NCBI GenBank assembly: GCA_000831005.1
Contig: CP007152.1
Coordinates: 3,472,001 to 3,536,000 of the forward strand
Reading direction: 5' to 3'
Length of the DNA stretch: 64,000 bases
Origin: Marinobacter salarius
GTDB lineage: Bacteria > Pseudomonadota > Gammaproteobacteria > Pseudomonadales > Oleiphilaceae
This document shows, piece by piece, positions 1 to 10,106 of this stretch (within the stretch, counting starts at the first letter, position 1; each line of letters opens with the position of its first letter). The notes beneath the pieces are model-generated. The model saw nothing but the letters and a program-made list of their open reading frames with translations. It ran no database searches and was not told the DNA's origin. Position numbers and translations under genes: made by a program.

Positions 1-337
1 GGCGAACCAGCGCCCGGAACTCACCGGTGGGAACCGGCGTCTGGCGACGACGGAAAAGACCACCAATCCGACGGTAGAGAAAAAAGAAGGAGTGGTTCGG
101 ACCGTTCTTGACCGGCAGGGACGACTCGGCACCAGGTAAGCCGGCTCGCAGCACCTCCTGTTCCAGGACCAATCGGCTGGACAGCGAGCTGTACTGCAGT
201 ACGTAGCAAACCGGTTTTTCCGGGTCTACTCCCAGGGCTTCCACGCTGTTGCCGCTCACATCCGTCCGGACCCACAAAAACAGGATTTTGCGAAAAAGGG
301 TCAGGATCAGGCTGCGAAGGCCCAGGAAAAAACGCAT
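1..337 (-). CDS. plsB: Glycerol-3-phosphate 1-O-acyltransferase PlsB, N-terminal part (gene runs off the window)
   Basis: The minus-strand frame opens with ATG at 337-335 and stays open to base 1, so only about 112 N-terminal residues are present. The protein starts MRFFLGLRSLILTLFRK and carries PVCYVLQYSSLSSRLVLEQE followed by a VLRAGLP segment, which matches the N-terminal region of PlsB, the inner-membrane enzyme that puts the first acyl chain on glycerol-3-phosphate. The acyltransferase motifs lie outside the window. It is divergent from nudC, with 142 bases between the two starts that must hold both promoters. The identification rests on recognising the family N-terminus. Confidence 0.85.
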   Translation of the reverse strand, partial: MRFFLGLRSLILTLFRKILFLWVRTDVSGNSVEALGVDPEKPVCYVLQYSSLSSRLVLEQEVLRAGLPGAESSLPVKNGPNHSFFFLYRRIGGLFRRRQTPVPTGEFRALVR

Positions 338-479
338 AAACGGTCGCTCCGGTTCACAAAACAGGCGGTAAGTTTACTTGGTTGCGTGCAGTGCGGAAAG
401 CCATGCGGTCGTTCTGTTGTGTTGTGCCGCTGTGATACATTTCCAGCTCTACCCACATAATAGCTTCTGGACACGGATT

Positions 480-1301
480 ATGGCGTTATGGACTCCCGGC
501 TGGTCTTCGAAAGGGCCCGACGATGACGATCTTGTGTTGGCCATCGACGGTGATGCGGTGCTGAAGCCCGGCGTTGGCTGGCTGAAGCCCTGGCGGATGG
601 TTGCCCCTGACACGTGTGGTGATATCGGGCCGGTGTATGTTGGCCAGATGGACGGCAAGGCTGTCTACGTGGCCGAAGCCGACGCGGCCAGACTGGCCGG
701 TTCTACAGAACCGGTGACGCTTCGGGAAGCGCTGCTGCTGATGGAGGATGCTCCCGCGGAAATGCTGGGTACCGCGTTCCAGGTGCATCAGTGGTGGCGG
801 GATCACCGCTTCTGCGGCCGCTGTGGCGAATTGACAGAGCTGCACCCGTTGGAGCGGGCCAAGTGGTGCAAGCCCTGCGGCATTCCCTGGTATCCCAGGC
901 TGGCGCCCTGCGTGATTGTGGTTATTCGCCGTGGTGAACGCATGTTGCTGGCCCGGTCATCGCGGACGAAGCGTCATTATTTCAGTCTGATTGCGGGCTT
1001 TGTGGAGCCGGGTGAAACCATTGAAGCGGCGGTTGCCCGGGAAGTGAAAGAGGAGACCGGCCTTGAGGTTAGTGGGGTTCGCTACCACTCCTCTCAGCCA
1101 TGGCCGTTTCCCCATCAGTTAATGCTGGGCTTTTTTGCGGACTACGCCGGTGGCGAGCTGGTGCTGCAGGAAGACGAAATTGCGGAAGCGGACTGGTTTC
1201 TGCCGGGCGATATGCCACCTGTGCCGCCGGTGACCACCATCTCCGGCGGCCTGATCCAGGCCATGGTGCGGGAAATTAAAGGGCAGGGGGCACCGTCGTG
1301 A
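480..1301 (+). CDS. nudC: NAD(+) diphosphatase NudC
   Basis: Nudix hydrolase of 273 residues that cleaves NAD(H) to NMN(H) and AMP; the family also removes NAD caps from RNA. Four cysteines at about 112, 115, 130 and 133 form the zinc ribbon. The Nudix box spans about residues 173-195, starting GFVEPGE and containing REVKEETG. The NudC signature SQPWPFP lies at about 205-211. The frame is open to 378, but the upstream residues look unlike NudC, so ATG at 480 (MALWTPGW) is preferred. The stop overlaps the murI start by four bases, so the two are translationally coupled. Confidence 0.95.
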   Translation: MALWTPGWSSKGPDDDDLVLAIDGDAVLKPGVGWLKPWRMVAPDTCGDIGPVYVGQMDGKAVYVAEADAARLAGSTEPVTLREALLLMEDAPAEMLGTAFQVHQWWRDHRFCGRCGELTELHPLERAKWCKPCGIPWYPRLAPCVIVVIRRGERMLLARSSRTKRHYFSLIAGFVEPGETIEAAVAREVKEETGLEVSGVRYHSSQPWPFPHQLMLGFFADYAGGELVLQEDEIAEADWFLPGDMPPVPPVTTISGGLIQAMVREIKGQGAPS

Positions 1302-2149
1302 CTGCGCCGAGAGTGCTGGTCTTTGATTCAGGCGTTGGCGGATTGAGCGTTGCTGCTTGTATCCACCAACAGTTGCCGGGGGTGAAGTTGGTGTACCTGG
1401 CTGATAACGCGGGCTTTCCCTACGGCGCCCAACCGGGATCGGTGGTCATTGAGCGCAGCCAGACACTGATCCGGCTGGCGCTGTCGGAATTCCCCTGTGA
1501 TGTCATTGTGGTGGCGTGCAACACCGCGAGCACGGTGGTGTTGCCGCATCTTCGGGCCATGACATCGATACCGGTGATCGGCGTGGTGCCGGCGGTAAAG
1601 CCTGCGGCGGCGGTGTCTGAAAACCGTCGTATTGGTCTGCTGGCCACCCCCGCCACTGTTCGCCGGCCCTATCTTGCCGACCTGATTGACGAGTTTGCCA
1701 GTGATTGCACGGTGGAACGGCTGGGGCATCCGGACTTGGTTCAATGGATCGAAAATCTGGTGTCCGGTTCGCCAGTCCCCGAACAGGCCTTGTCCGTGGC
1801 ATTGCAACCATTCCGGGACGTGGGCGTGGACACTGTGGTTCTGGGCTGCACTCATTACCCGCTGATAAAGGATCTGCTGCAGAGCCAGTTGCCGACCGTA
1901 AAACACTGGGTGGATTCCGGAGAGGCGATCGCCCGCCGGGCGGCCTGGTTATTCGAACAGCAGGGGCTGGAAGTGAAAAGTCTTATGGCCCTCAACAACG
2001 ATGGGGATGTGGTTGATGCCGCTCTGTTTTCCGGGGACATCCCACGAGGTATCGGGGAGTTCCTGGATGGGCTTGGCCTGGCCACCAACGACATCCGTGG
2101 TAACTGGTCCTCGTCGGCAGTCGGTGCTACAGCAATCGGGTCAGCTTGA
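1298..2149 (+). CDS. murI: Glutamate racemase MurI
   Basis: Converts L- to D-glutamate for peptidoglycan in the cytoplasm. The 283-residue protein has the FDSGVGGLSV motif near the N-terminus, the first catalytic cysteine in VACNTAS (about residue 71) and the second in LGCTHYP (about 185), as expected for cofactor-independent racemases. The start is GTG inside the nudC stop (GTGA overlap). The C-terminal tail after about residue 265 (low complexity, Ser/Ala/Gly) overlaps the 3' end of the convergent DUF2156 gene by 23 bases. Confidence 0.95.
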   Translation: MTAPRVLVFDSGVGGLSVAACIHQQLPGVKLVYLADNAGFPYGAQPGSVVIERSQTLIRLALSEFPCDVIVVACNTASTVVLPHLRAMTSIPVIGVVPAVKPAAAVSENRRIGLLATPATVRRPYLADLIDEFASDCTVERLGHPDLVQWIENLVSGSPVPEQALSVALQPFRDVGVDTVVLGCTHYPLIKDLLQSQLPTVKHWVDSGEAIARRAAWLFEQQGLEVKSLMALNNDGDVVDAALFSGDIPRGIGEFLDGLGLATNDIRGNWSSSAVGATAIGSA

Positions 2150-3134
2150 ACATGGCCAGGAACTCCAGTGCCGGTAAGGATCGGCGGTGGCAACAGTAGG
2201 TTTTAAAGTTGTCGCCGCGGAATCGTGACTTGGTAAATTCCAGGCCCTTGAAGTTGTAGAGGAAGTTCCCCTTCTCATACAGGCCGTGCATGATGCGCTT
2301 GAGCAGTCGGCTTTCCTGATGCTCGGTAGCCGGGTCCAGGGATAGCGGAATTAAACCCAGGTCCAGATAGGGCACACCTTCGGCCTTGAACACATCCATG
2401 GCATGGGCCATCAGGGTGTAGAAAATACCCTGGCGGAAATCCGCGTTGGCCCTTGAAATGTTGGGCACGTAACTGATGATCTCGTTATTGCGGTAGATGG
2501 GGTCGAAGTAGATAAAGCCCACGGCCTTGCCATCCTGGTACGCGTAGAAATGGCGTTCGTTCTCCCGGTACTCCATCTCCATGGGACGTATCAGGAAACG
2601 GATCTCCTTGCTCTTGCATTTACGGGTGCGAATCCAGGCATCGGAAATTTCGCGGGTGTGGTCATCGCTGAAGCGCTCCTTCACGGTAATGCCGTTTTTT
2701 TCCGCCTGGTTGAGGGCCGTGCGCAGGATCTGTTTCTTCTTCCCGCTGAGCGACCAGTTTTTCAGGTTGATACGGGATTCGCTGCCAAACTGGGTGCCAA
2801 ACAGGCCAAAGCGGCGGTAGAGGTAGTCCACGACAGGTTTGGATACCTGGATGTAGCAGGCGGAAGGGAAGCGTTGGTGAAACTGTTCCAGGATCAACTC
2901 AAAGTGTTCCGGTGCGGTGACAGGATCGGAGAGCACGAACGTGCCGCCCCATTTGCGCATATACGCCAGGTAGCCAACGCCGGGCACATCGAAATACTGC
3001 ATCTCAGGTTGCAACGTCGAGAACGACTGGGAATGGGTGCCGTACTTCTTGAGGTAACTGATGCGCTCCGGAAAGGTAAATACACCTTCGTCCAGAGAGC
3101 GTACGCCATCGAGTGAAAGGATCTGGTCTGACAT
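2127..3134 (-). CDS. DUF2156 (LPG-synthase C-terminal, GNAT-fold) protein
   Basis: A 335-residue protein resembling the C-terminal domain of MprF-like lysyl-phosphatidylglycerol synthases (DUF2156), without the membrane-spanning flippase part. Features seen include RISYLKKYGTHSQSFSTLQ near the start, a central basic GKKKQILRTALNQAEKNG helix, and a GNAT-like segment around FYAYQDGKAVGFIYFDPIY. No signal peptide or membrane helix is visible. The family transfers acyl or aminoacyl groups; the substrate here cannot be told. It lies upstream, on the same strand, of the methyltransferase, about 50 bases apart as transcribed in the order methyltransferase then DUF2156, so they may form an operon. 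Confidence 0.75.
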   Translation of the reverse strand: MSDQILSLDGVRSLDEGVFTFPERISYLKKYGTHSQSFSTLQPEMQYFDVPGVGYLAYMRKWGGTFVLSDPVTAPEHFELILEQFHQRFPSACYIQVSKPVVDYLYRRFGLFGTQFGSESRINLKNWSLSGKKKQILRTALNQAEKNGITVKERFSDDHTREISDAWIRTRKCKSKEIRFLIRPMEMEYRENERHFYAYQDGKAVGFIYFDPIYRNNEIISYVPNISRANADFRQGIFYTLMAHAMDVFKAEGVPYLDLGLIPLSLDPATEHQESRLLKRIMHGLYEKGNFLYNFKGLEFTKSRFRGDNFKTYCCHRRSLPALEFLAMFKLTRLL

Positions 3135-3183
3135 TGTGAAACTCCCCCGTTTATTGTTTTAAATCCGGCGTGAGGCCTCGTGT

Positions 3184-3837
3184 CTACACCTGTTTCCGTC
3201 CCAGGATCGACCAGTAACAGTTCATGTTCAGCAGCTTGAAATGCTTTTTCTCGGTAACGTGCAGGCCAAGGCGCTGCATGTGTTCGGGGTAGTTGTAAAT
3301 CTTGTGGAAGGCATTGTTGGCGAACAGCCAGAAGATGAAGACGGCCATGTACCAGTACATCTTCTTGAACAGGCGGGCCACAATGTTGCCGGTGGGGTAG
3401 CAGAAGTCACCCACAACCACCCTGGCGTCGGCCTTGCCCAGACGGATCAGATGCTCCAGCACCCGCACCATCATGTCTTCGTCAAACACGTTGAGGAAAA
3501 AGTTGGCGACCACCATGTCGTACTGTTCGAACTCATCGACCTTCATGATGTCGCTGTGAATGCGGCGGATGGTCAGGTGCGGCGCCTCTTTTTCCTGGGC
3601 TTCGGCAAACTTGCGCAGCATGGTCTCGGAGAGGTCCACCACGGTCACGTCCGCGCCCAGTTCTGCGGCACGGATCGCGTCACGGCCATGGCCCACGCCT
3701 GCAAACAGGATGCGGGCGCCGGGCTTGACGGTTTCCACATCGAGCATGGCGGTCTTGCAGCGATGGATGTTCTTGCCGCTGTAGAGGTTGCTCAGAAAAT
3801 CGTATACCGGGCCAATGTATTTGTATTTATCGCGCAT
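3184..3837 (-). CDS. Class I SAM-dependent methyltransferase
   Basis: A 217-residue cytoplasmic protein. Motif I reads ILFAGVGHGRDAI (a variant of the usual GxGxG), followed by VTVVDLSETML as motif II and VVANFFLNVFDED at the motif IV position. A hydrophobic stretch MYWYMAVFIFWLFANNAF lies in the C-terminal third and may form a lid or membrane contact. The frame is open to 4011, but residues upstream of MRDKYKYIGP do not look like the family, so ATG at 3837 is chosen; ATG at 3876 is a possible alternative. Substrate unknown. The neighbouring DUF2156 gene suggests a lipid or envelope substrate, but this is only context. Confidence 0.7.
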   Translation of the reverse strand: MRDKYKYIGPVYDFLSNLYSGKNIHRCKTAMLDVETVKPGARILFAGVGHGRDAIRAAELGADVTVVDLSETMLRKFAEAQEKEAPHLTIRRIHSDIMKVDEFEQYDMVVANFFLNVFDEDMMVRVLEHLIRLGKADARVVVGDFCYPTGNIVARLFKKMYWYMAVFIFWLFANNAFHKIYNYPEHMQRLGLHVTEKKHFKLLNMNCYWSILGRKQV

Positions 3838-4076
3838 GGTGACTTCTGCCTGTCCATATCCTGGGGATGCTTCCATTCTTCTTGTGATTGTTGATTCACC
3901 GTCAGGTGAATTGAAGGAAGCGCCTGATGGATTTGAGCTTAGAGAAGCCGGTGGGGGAATTATGTGCAGTACCGCGCATTTCCAGATACATAACGTAACG
4001 AACAGCAACATTTTGCAAACCAGATCAACATTTTAGATCTGACTGTCCGACAATGGAGTATCGACAATGCGGTAGG

Positions 4077-6277
4077 TTAGAAAGCGACGGCGCGCGCCGG
4101 GGTATGTCCGAGGGTTTTGCTGATGACGTCTGCAGGCCGCGCCGGGCCGTAGAAGAATCCCTGAACCTGGTGGCATCCCAGGCTTTTGAGGTAGGTGAGC
4201 TGTTCGTCCGTTTCCACACCCTCCGCCACGATCTGAAGTTTCAGTCCATGGGCCATGGCGACAATGGCGTTTACAATACACGCACCATCTTCGCCTCTGC
4301 GAATGGCTTTGACGAAGGACTGATCCACTTTGAGGGTGTGAATGGGCAGCCGGTGAATGTAATTCAGGGAGGAGTAGCCGGTGCCGAAATCATCAATGGC
4401 AATTCTGACGCCCAATGACGCTAATTCCCGGAGTTTCTGACTGATCTGCTCAAGATCGTTCATGATCACGTTTTCAGTGATCTCGATTTCCAGGTTTTGG
4501 GGCGGGAAGCCGTGGGCCTGGAGTTGAGCCATCAGGGTCTCTACAAACCTTGGGTGCTCCACCTGGACCGGGGACAGGTTTACGGCCAGTCGCAGGTCGC
4601 TGTGTCCTTCTCGAATCCACTGGCCGACATCATGGCAGGCCTGGTCGAGTACGCATTCACTGAGTTTGGCAATGAGTTTGGTTTCTTCCGCCAGCGGCAG
4701 GAAGTCCCGTGGATAGAGCAATCCCCTTTCTGGATGTTGCCAGCGCACCAGCGCTTCCAAACCCACCACGCGATTGCTAGAGGAACAGACTTGCGGCTGA
4801 TAGAACACCCGCAACTCATCGCGCTCCAGCGCCATCCTAAGGTCTCTTTCCAGGCTCAGGCGGTTGGCAGTGTCAATGCTCATGCTTTCCGAGTAGAAAC
4901 GATAGCCATCCTTACCCCGTGCTTTGACGTGATACATGGCAATATCGGCGTTCTGGATCAGTTGATCCATGGATTCGCCGGCTTCCGGATAGGTGGCAAT
5001 GCCAATGCTCACACCCACGAAAACTTCGTGTTCGCCGAGTTGGAAAGGCGCGCGCAGGGCCTTGATCAACTTCTTTGAAATCTGTCGTGCGTCCTCGTAA
5101 CCGTGGATCGACGGCAACAGCAGAGTGAATTCATCGCCACCGAAGCGTGACAGGGTGTCCCCTTTGCGCAGACACCGTTCCAGTCGCTGTGTGACAGCCT
5201 GCAACAGGCGATCGCCCATGCATGTCCCAGCGTGTCGTTGATGACCTTGAAGCGGTCAAGGTCCAGGAACATCACGGCCAGCTTCTGCTCACTGCGGCGC
5301 GCGTGGGTGATGGCCAGGTCGAGCCGGTCCTTGAACAGGGCGCGGTTTGGCAGTCGGGTCAACAAGTCGTGGTAGGCCTGGAAGTTGATAAAGGCTTCCG
5401 CTTCCTTACGCTCGGTCACATCGCGGGCAGTACCGTAGTAGCGGGCCTCGCGACCATTGTATTTGCCGTCGTCGTGATTGGTGTGGGGCCAGGTTTCCGG
5501 GTCAATCGGAAACGCGGTAATTTCAAAGTGTCGGGTGGCTTTGCGGCTGCCTCGGGTCTTGAGCCGAACTTCCAGTGTCCGGGGATTGTCGGCGCTGATA
5601 TTCGGGCCTTTCAGAGCATAGGTTCCCCGGGCGATGTCCCGGTCATCCAGGATGTGGCGAAAGTGACGCCCGCACAGCTCAGCGGGTTGGTAGCCAAGCA
5701 GGCTCTCAATCTTGCTGTTCACAAAACAGAAATGCCCGTCGCCATCGAGCATGAAAACGATATCGGGTGAGCTGTTGACGATGTAGCGATGCAGTTCCTC
5801 GGACTTTTCCAGGCGCATTCGTATGTGCTCGTGGGCGCGAAGCAGAGAACGCTTGCCGAGCACGCCGTCGACCGTTGCCAGCAGTTCTTCCGGGTCGAAC
5901 GGTTTGCGGATATAGTCCAGTGCCCCCCGGCGCAGGGCACGACTGACGGCGCTGAACGAGCTTTCACCGCTCACGACAATCACGCCACATTCTGGTTGTT
6001 CCGATGACAGGCGTTCCATCACACCGAATCCGTCCACATCGGGCATGCGAAGATCCAGCATTGCCAGGTCGAACGATTCGGTCTCAAGGATGCGACAGGC
6101 CATGCGCCCACCTTCCGCTTCGGTGACCTCGTACCCCTTGCTTCTGAGCAGTGAAGCAAGGCCGGAAAGCAGTCTCGGATCATCGTCGACGACCAGGATG
6201 TGCGCCTTTCCGTCGTCGCCGTAAGTCCACTCGGTGCTCGCAGGTTTCATGTCAGTAGCCCGTCGTTTCTTCGTCAT
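4077..6277 (-). CDS. Receiver-PAS-GGDEF-EAL cyclic-di-GMP signalling protein (frameshifted near 5220)
   Basis: After rejoining, about 733 residues: an N-terminal receiver domain (ILVVDDDPRL, phospho-acceptor in MLDLRMPDVDG, conserved Lys in IRKPFDP), a PAS domain (HRYIVNSSPDIVFMLDG), a GGDEF domain with intact SRFGGDEF, and an EAL domain with LEALVRWQHP and DDFGTGYSSL. Both enzymatic motifs are complete, so it could make or degrade c-di-GMP. The frame breaks at about 5220 between LGHA and MGDRLL; one missing base restores the GGDEF domain. The start overlaps the stop of the upstream kinase gene by four bases, so it is probably the kinase's cognate output protein. Confidence 0.85.
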
Positions 6278-8249
6278 TTTTCATCGTTTTTTTTATTTGC
6301 CGCCGCGGGAAACAGAATTCGGAATGCTGTCCCTCCGCGCCCCGTGCGGCAACTAATGATGCCCTCCATGTCATCAATCAACTGTTTGACCACGCTCAGA
6401 CCCAGGCCGCTATGGCCCTTGCCCTTGGTGGATTGAACCGGTGAAAACAAGTGTTTTCGGACCTCGTCGGGAATTCCATTACCGGTGTCCGCCACTTCCA
6501 GTTCCACCCAGGTTTTTCCGCTCTGCCAGACTGGTGCCTGTGTGTGAATAGCCACTTCGCCACCGTCAACAAGGCATTCTGCCGCATTACGGACCAGGTT
6601 GATAACCACCTGCCGGATGACCGCACCGGGCACGGTAACATCGGTGGGGTCCGCGCACAGGTCAAGCTCCAGCGCCATGTCGTCGCCGCTGAACAGGCTG
6701 TCTTCCAGCAAGTCCCGCAGAATTCTCAGTTCGTCATTAAGATTGCAGACGCCGGTCGGGTTTGCTGCATCATGGCCCGGACCCCGGCTGATCTGCAACA
6801 GGAGATCCCCCGCGCGATCGAGTTCGTCACGTATGACGTCCAGCTCTTCCTGTACTTCGTCATCATCCAGCCGGTTCCGTAGCTGATAGATATATTGCCG
6901 GATGATGGTCAGCGGGTTGCTCACCTCATGGACCTGGCGACGAATGGCCTGTCGGGCCAGTTCCGACTCCATACTGTCCTGGGTACCACTATTGGCTAGC
7001 GTGGCAGTGACGGCGTCAGACAGTTTGGCGCTGAACAGGCGACCGATTTCTTCTGTCTGACCGGAACTGTCATGGTCGGTACCGACGACAAAGACGCCAG
7101 CACATTGATCTTCCCCCCGAACGGGAATAGCCACCAGAGAAGGGGTTTTCAAGAGAGAAAGCAGCTGGCGGTCCAGCACAGTCGTTGTGCGGTCACCAAG
7201 ACACAGGGCGGTGCCGCTGCTGTAGGCCTCGGTCAACACGCTGGTGGCCGGCCCGCTGGCAACTGTAAGGTCAGGAGTATCGCCGTTGCTGGCGGATAGC
7301 AGTGTCAGCCCGTCTCCGGCCTGGCCAAAATACAGTGCCGGCAGGCCGGTGATCAGTGTCAGGCTGGTGACGGTTGCGGCCAGACTCTCCTGGGCACTGC
7401 CGCGAATCGGCGACAGTTCCAACGCCTGGCTGGCCATGGCCTGTTTCAGTATGGTCTGTTTGAGTTTGTGGTTGGAATGGTGGGCGTCGTAGTCTTCCGA
7501 TAGCGGAATGCCCAGTGACTCGGCCACGCCGCTCACTTCCTGGTCGATCCTGCGGTTGATCTCTCGCGTGAGCTCTTCATTGAGCCCAAAAATGGTCCCC
7601 GCCGCCGCAATGCCCGCCGCGTCCGAGAGTGCCAGGCGCGTTGCCAGACTGATCAGTTTGACCAGGTGCCCGGCATCCTGTATTTCCGTTGGCATGGCCT
7701 GCTGATAGCGCATAGCGTCAACCGCCATGGGGCCCAGCCCCATGAATTGACCAGTTCGGCAGCAATATCGGACTGGTGGTCAAAGTAGTATTGCTGGGTT
7801 TCTCCAGGCGGTGTTTTCAGTGCGATCAGCTCGCCTACGTTGTGCAACATACCCAACATGAACGCCTGGTCGGGTTCGGGGTAGCGGGTCAGTGTTGCCA
7901 GAGCCCTGGCCGTCAGGGCGGTGGTCAGTGAATGGCGCCAGAAGTCCCGCAGCTGTTGCCACTGGTCTGCCCCGAGTTCGTAAAGAATCTGGCGCAATGC
8001 AGCAGTCAGAACCAGGGTGTGAAAACGTCGGGTTCCCAGCCGGAGCAGGGCCTGGTCAATGGAACGTATTTGCGAGGTGGGGCCGTACAGTGCCGAGTTG
8101 GCGAGGGCGAGAACGCGAGTGACCAGAGCGGTGTCGGCAGACACAATGTCACTTATTCGGCGATAGTTTTCATCCTGATGGCAGGCCTCAAGCGCCCGAA
8201 GGGTAACCTCCGGGAGACTCGGTAGCTGTATGTCAGGGGCAATCTGCAT
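6274..8249 (-). CDS. HDOD-GAF hybrid sensor histidine kinase (frameshifted near 7745)
   Basis: After rejoining, about 658 residues: an N-terminal HDOD domain (LPSLPEVTLRAL, then MLGMLHNVGELIAL), a GAF-like middle part, and a kinase core with the phospho-acceptor histidine in RRQVHEVSNPLTI, N box VVINLVRNAAE, DTGNGIP and GLGLSVVKQL. The break lies in a run of four G on the coding strand; a fifth G joins LVNSWG to LGPMAVDAMRY. There is no transmembrane segment, so it is a soluble sensor. It is translationally coupled to the receiver-PAS-GGDEF-EAL gene and very likely phosphorylates it. Signal unknown. Confidence 0.85.
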
Positions 8250-8568
8250 AGGCCTGCCTGTGTAACGCGCCAGATATTTCGTTAGTATCTGACGACTTGT
8301 TCATAAACATTAACCCGATGGAGCTTAGTCAATAACCTGCATTTATTAAACAGTTATTGGTCCTTTTTTAAGCAGAGTATTACCCGTGTTGTGATGTGTG
8401 TAAACTTTTTACAGGTTAAATGTCGCAAAACCGTCCATGATCGGGCATTCAACCCGTCTCTTTTTGTCTACAGTTAGAACTCCGTCCGGGTTACACTTTG
8501 ACACAGTACTCAAATTTTACCCGGATCACGTGTCAGTCGACGGACAAGACAGCGCCTATTAAGCATTC
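8250..8568. promoter_or_regulatory. Divergent intergenic region between the HDOD-kinase and the FlhG-like gene
   Basis: This 319-base stretch carries no convincing gene. It is clearly richer in A+T than its neighbours (for example around 8335-8380) and separates two divergent operons, so it should contain both promoters. A TTGACA hexamer at 8498-8503 reads toward the FlhG-like gene but has no good -10 partner at the usual spacing. No strong inverted repeat was seen. Confidence 0.5.
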
Positions 8569-9881
8569 ATGACCGATTCCCGCACTTCCAGGCACATTCC
8601 GAAGCAACCCAGAACACTGGCCATAACCGGTGGCAAAGGTGGCGTCGGAAAAACATCGGTGGCACTGAACCTTTCCCTGACCCTTGCGCGAGAGGGTTAC
8701 AGAGTATTGTTGCTGGATGGTGACACGGATCTGGCTAATGTCAGTATCATGCTGGGCCGGTATCCGGAGCGCACCCTGGCCAACGTAATGGCCGGTGAGT
8801 GCTCTCTCCGCGACGTGATTATGGAAGCGGAGTGGGGTTTGCACATCATTCCCGGCGCCTCGGGAGTTGAACAATGTGTGGATATGGCCGCTGAAGAAAG
8901 CCTGCGTGTTCTCAAGGCGTTGTCGAGGCTGGAGAAAAACTACGACTACGTGATCACAGACACGGCCTCCGGTTTGCAGAAGACCGGCATGCACATGATT
9001 GCGGCGGCGGAACTGGCCTGCGTCGTGGTCACGCCAGACCCTGCATCGCTGACCGATGCCTTCTCCCTGATAAAGCTTCTGATTCGCCGTGCTACCGAAG
9101 GACGCCGAGCGTGTTGGTGAACATGGCCCAGGGTGCAAGTCAGGCTCGATCCGTGTTTCAGCGCCTTGATGCTGCTGCAGTTCGGCACCTGGGGTTGCAG
9201 TTGCATTACCTGGGTGCGATCTGGCGTGACGAAACCTTGCGCCAGTCAGTGATGAATCAACGCCCTGTGGCACTGTTGCCGGCTTCTGATCCGTCCAGCC
9301 GTCAATTCCGAACATTGGCTGACATGCTGAACGTGCGGCTGCGCCAGCTGCCGCCGCGAAAGGCGGGGATTGCGGCGTATTGGCACCGGGTGTCGTCCGG
9401 TTCAGCGGATACGGCGCCTGCGTCCGGCGGTGGCCAGGCAAAAACACCAAAAGACCCGGCCCAGGAATGCAAGCGGCTGACTGCAGAACTCGGCGAAATA
9501 CTGGCTGACAGCAATGACAAGCCGCTGCTGCGTTATGAAGCGTTTCAGGGGCTTTTTGCACTGTTAGGGCGCAAAATGGATGCAGATGCCATCGAGATTA
9601 TCCAGACCGGTTTAGCCTCTCTCAATTGGGACAAACTGGAAAAGGAACAACGAGAACATATGGCGACTCATCTTCGCCATCTCGCTGCAGAAGTTGACCC
9701 TGCGGCATTTCCCCGTAAGGCGGAAGCAATAGTAAATAAGCCAGAGCGGGAGCCGTACTACGACCGTATCAGTTTTGGTGAACAAAGCCGGTTGATTCGG
9801 GCGCTTAAGGAGCAGCCGTCCAATATCTCCCTGGATCAGCTTCTACGCTCGCTGGCGGACACCGACAAGAACGGTTCCTGA
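8569..9881 (+). CDS. MinD/ParA-family ATPase, FlhG-like (frameshifted near 9090)
   Basis: After rejoining, about 437 residues. The deviant Walker A is GGKGGVGKTS, followed by the MinD-type segment LLLDGDTDLANVSIMLG and DTASGLQKTGMHMI (Walker B region); ASLTDAFSLIKLL resembles the FlhG signature. About 190 extra residues follow the ATPase fold, making it longer than a usual FlhG (about 290). The break falls after LLIRR; one missing G near 9090 joins it to GYRRTPSVLVNMAQGAS. No flagellar genes are adjacent, so a role in flagellar number is not shown; it may position another complex. It is divergent from the c-di-GMP operon. Confidence 0.75.
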
Positions 9882-10106
9882 GCGCCTTTTACCCGGTTTC
9901 TCTCCATTCCTTTTTTTTGCATTTAGTCACCTTATTTTATGGTCATTTTATTGATGCAATTTGTAGCGTAACTTTGCTCTATGTCACCGCACTGTCATTC
10001 GGTCTGTGCAAAAATCAGCCTTATTCCCGGAATCGTGGCCCGCAAAATGCAGTAAAACCCACTGCATTTGATGGCTACACAGTGAATTTGAGAAGGAGTT
10101 CTCGCC

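Noticed and set aside
8533..9561. 342-residue minus-strand frame opposite the FlhG-like gene
   Set aside because: It is the antisense shadow of an ATPase with a clear Walker A motif; the translation is Gln/His/Arg-rich with no family signature.
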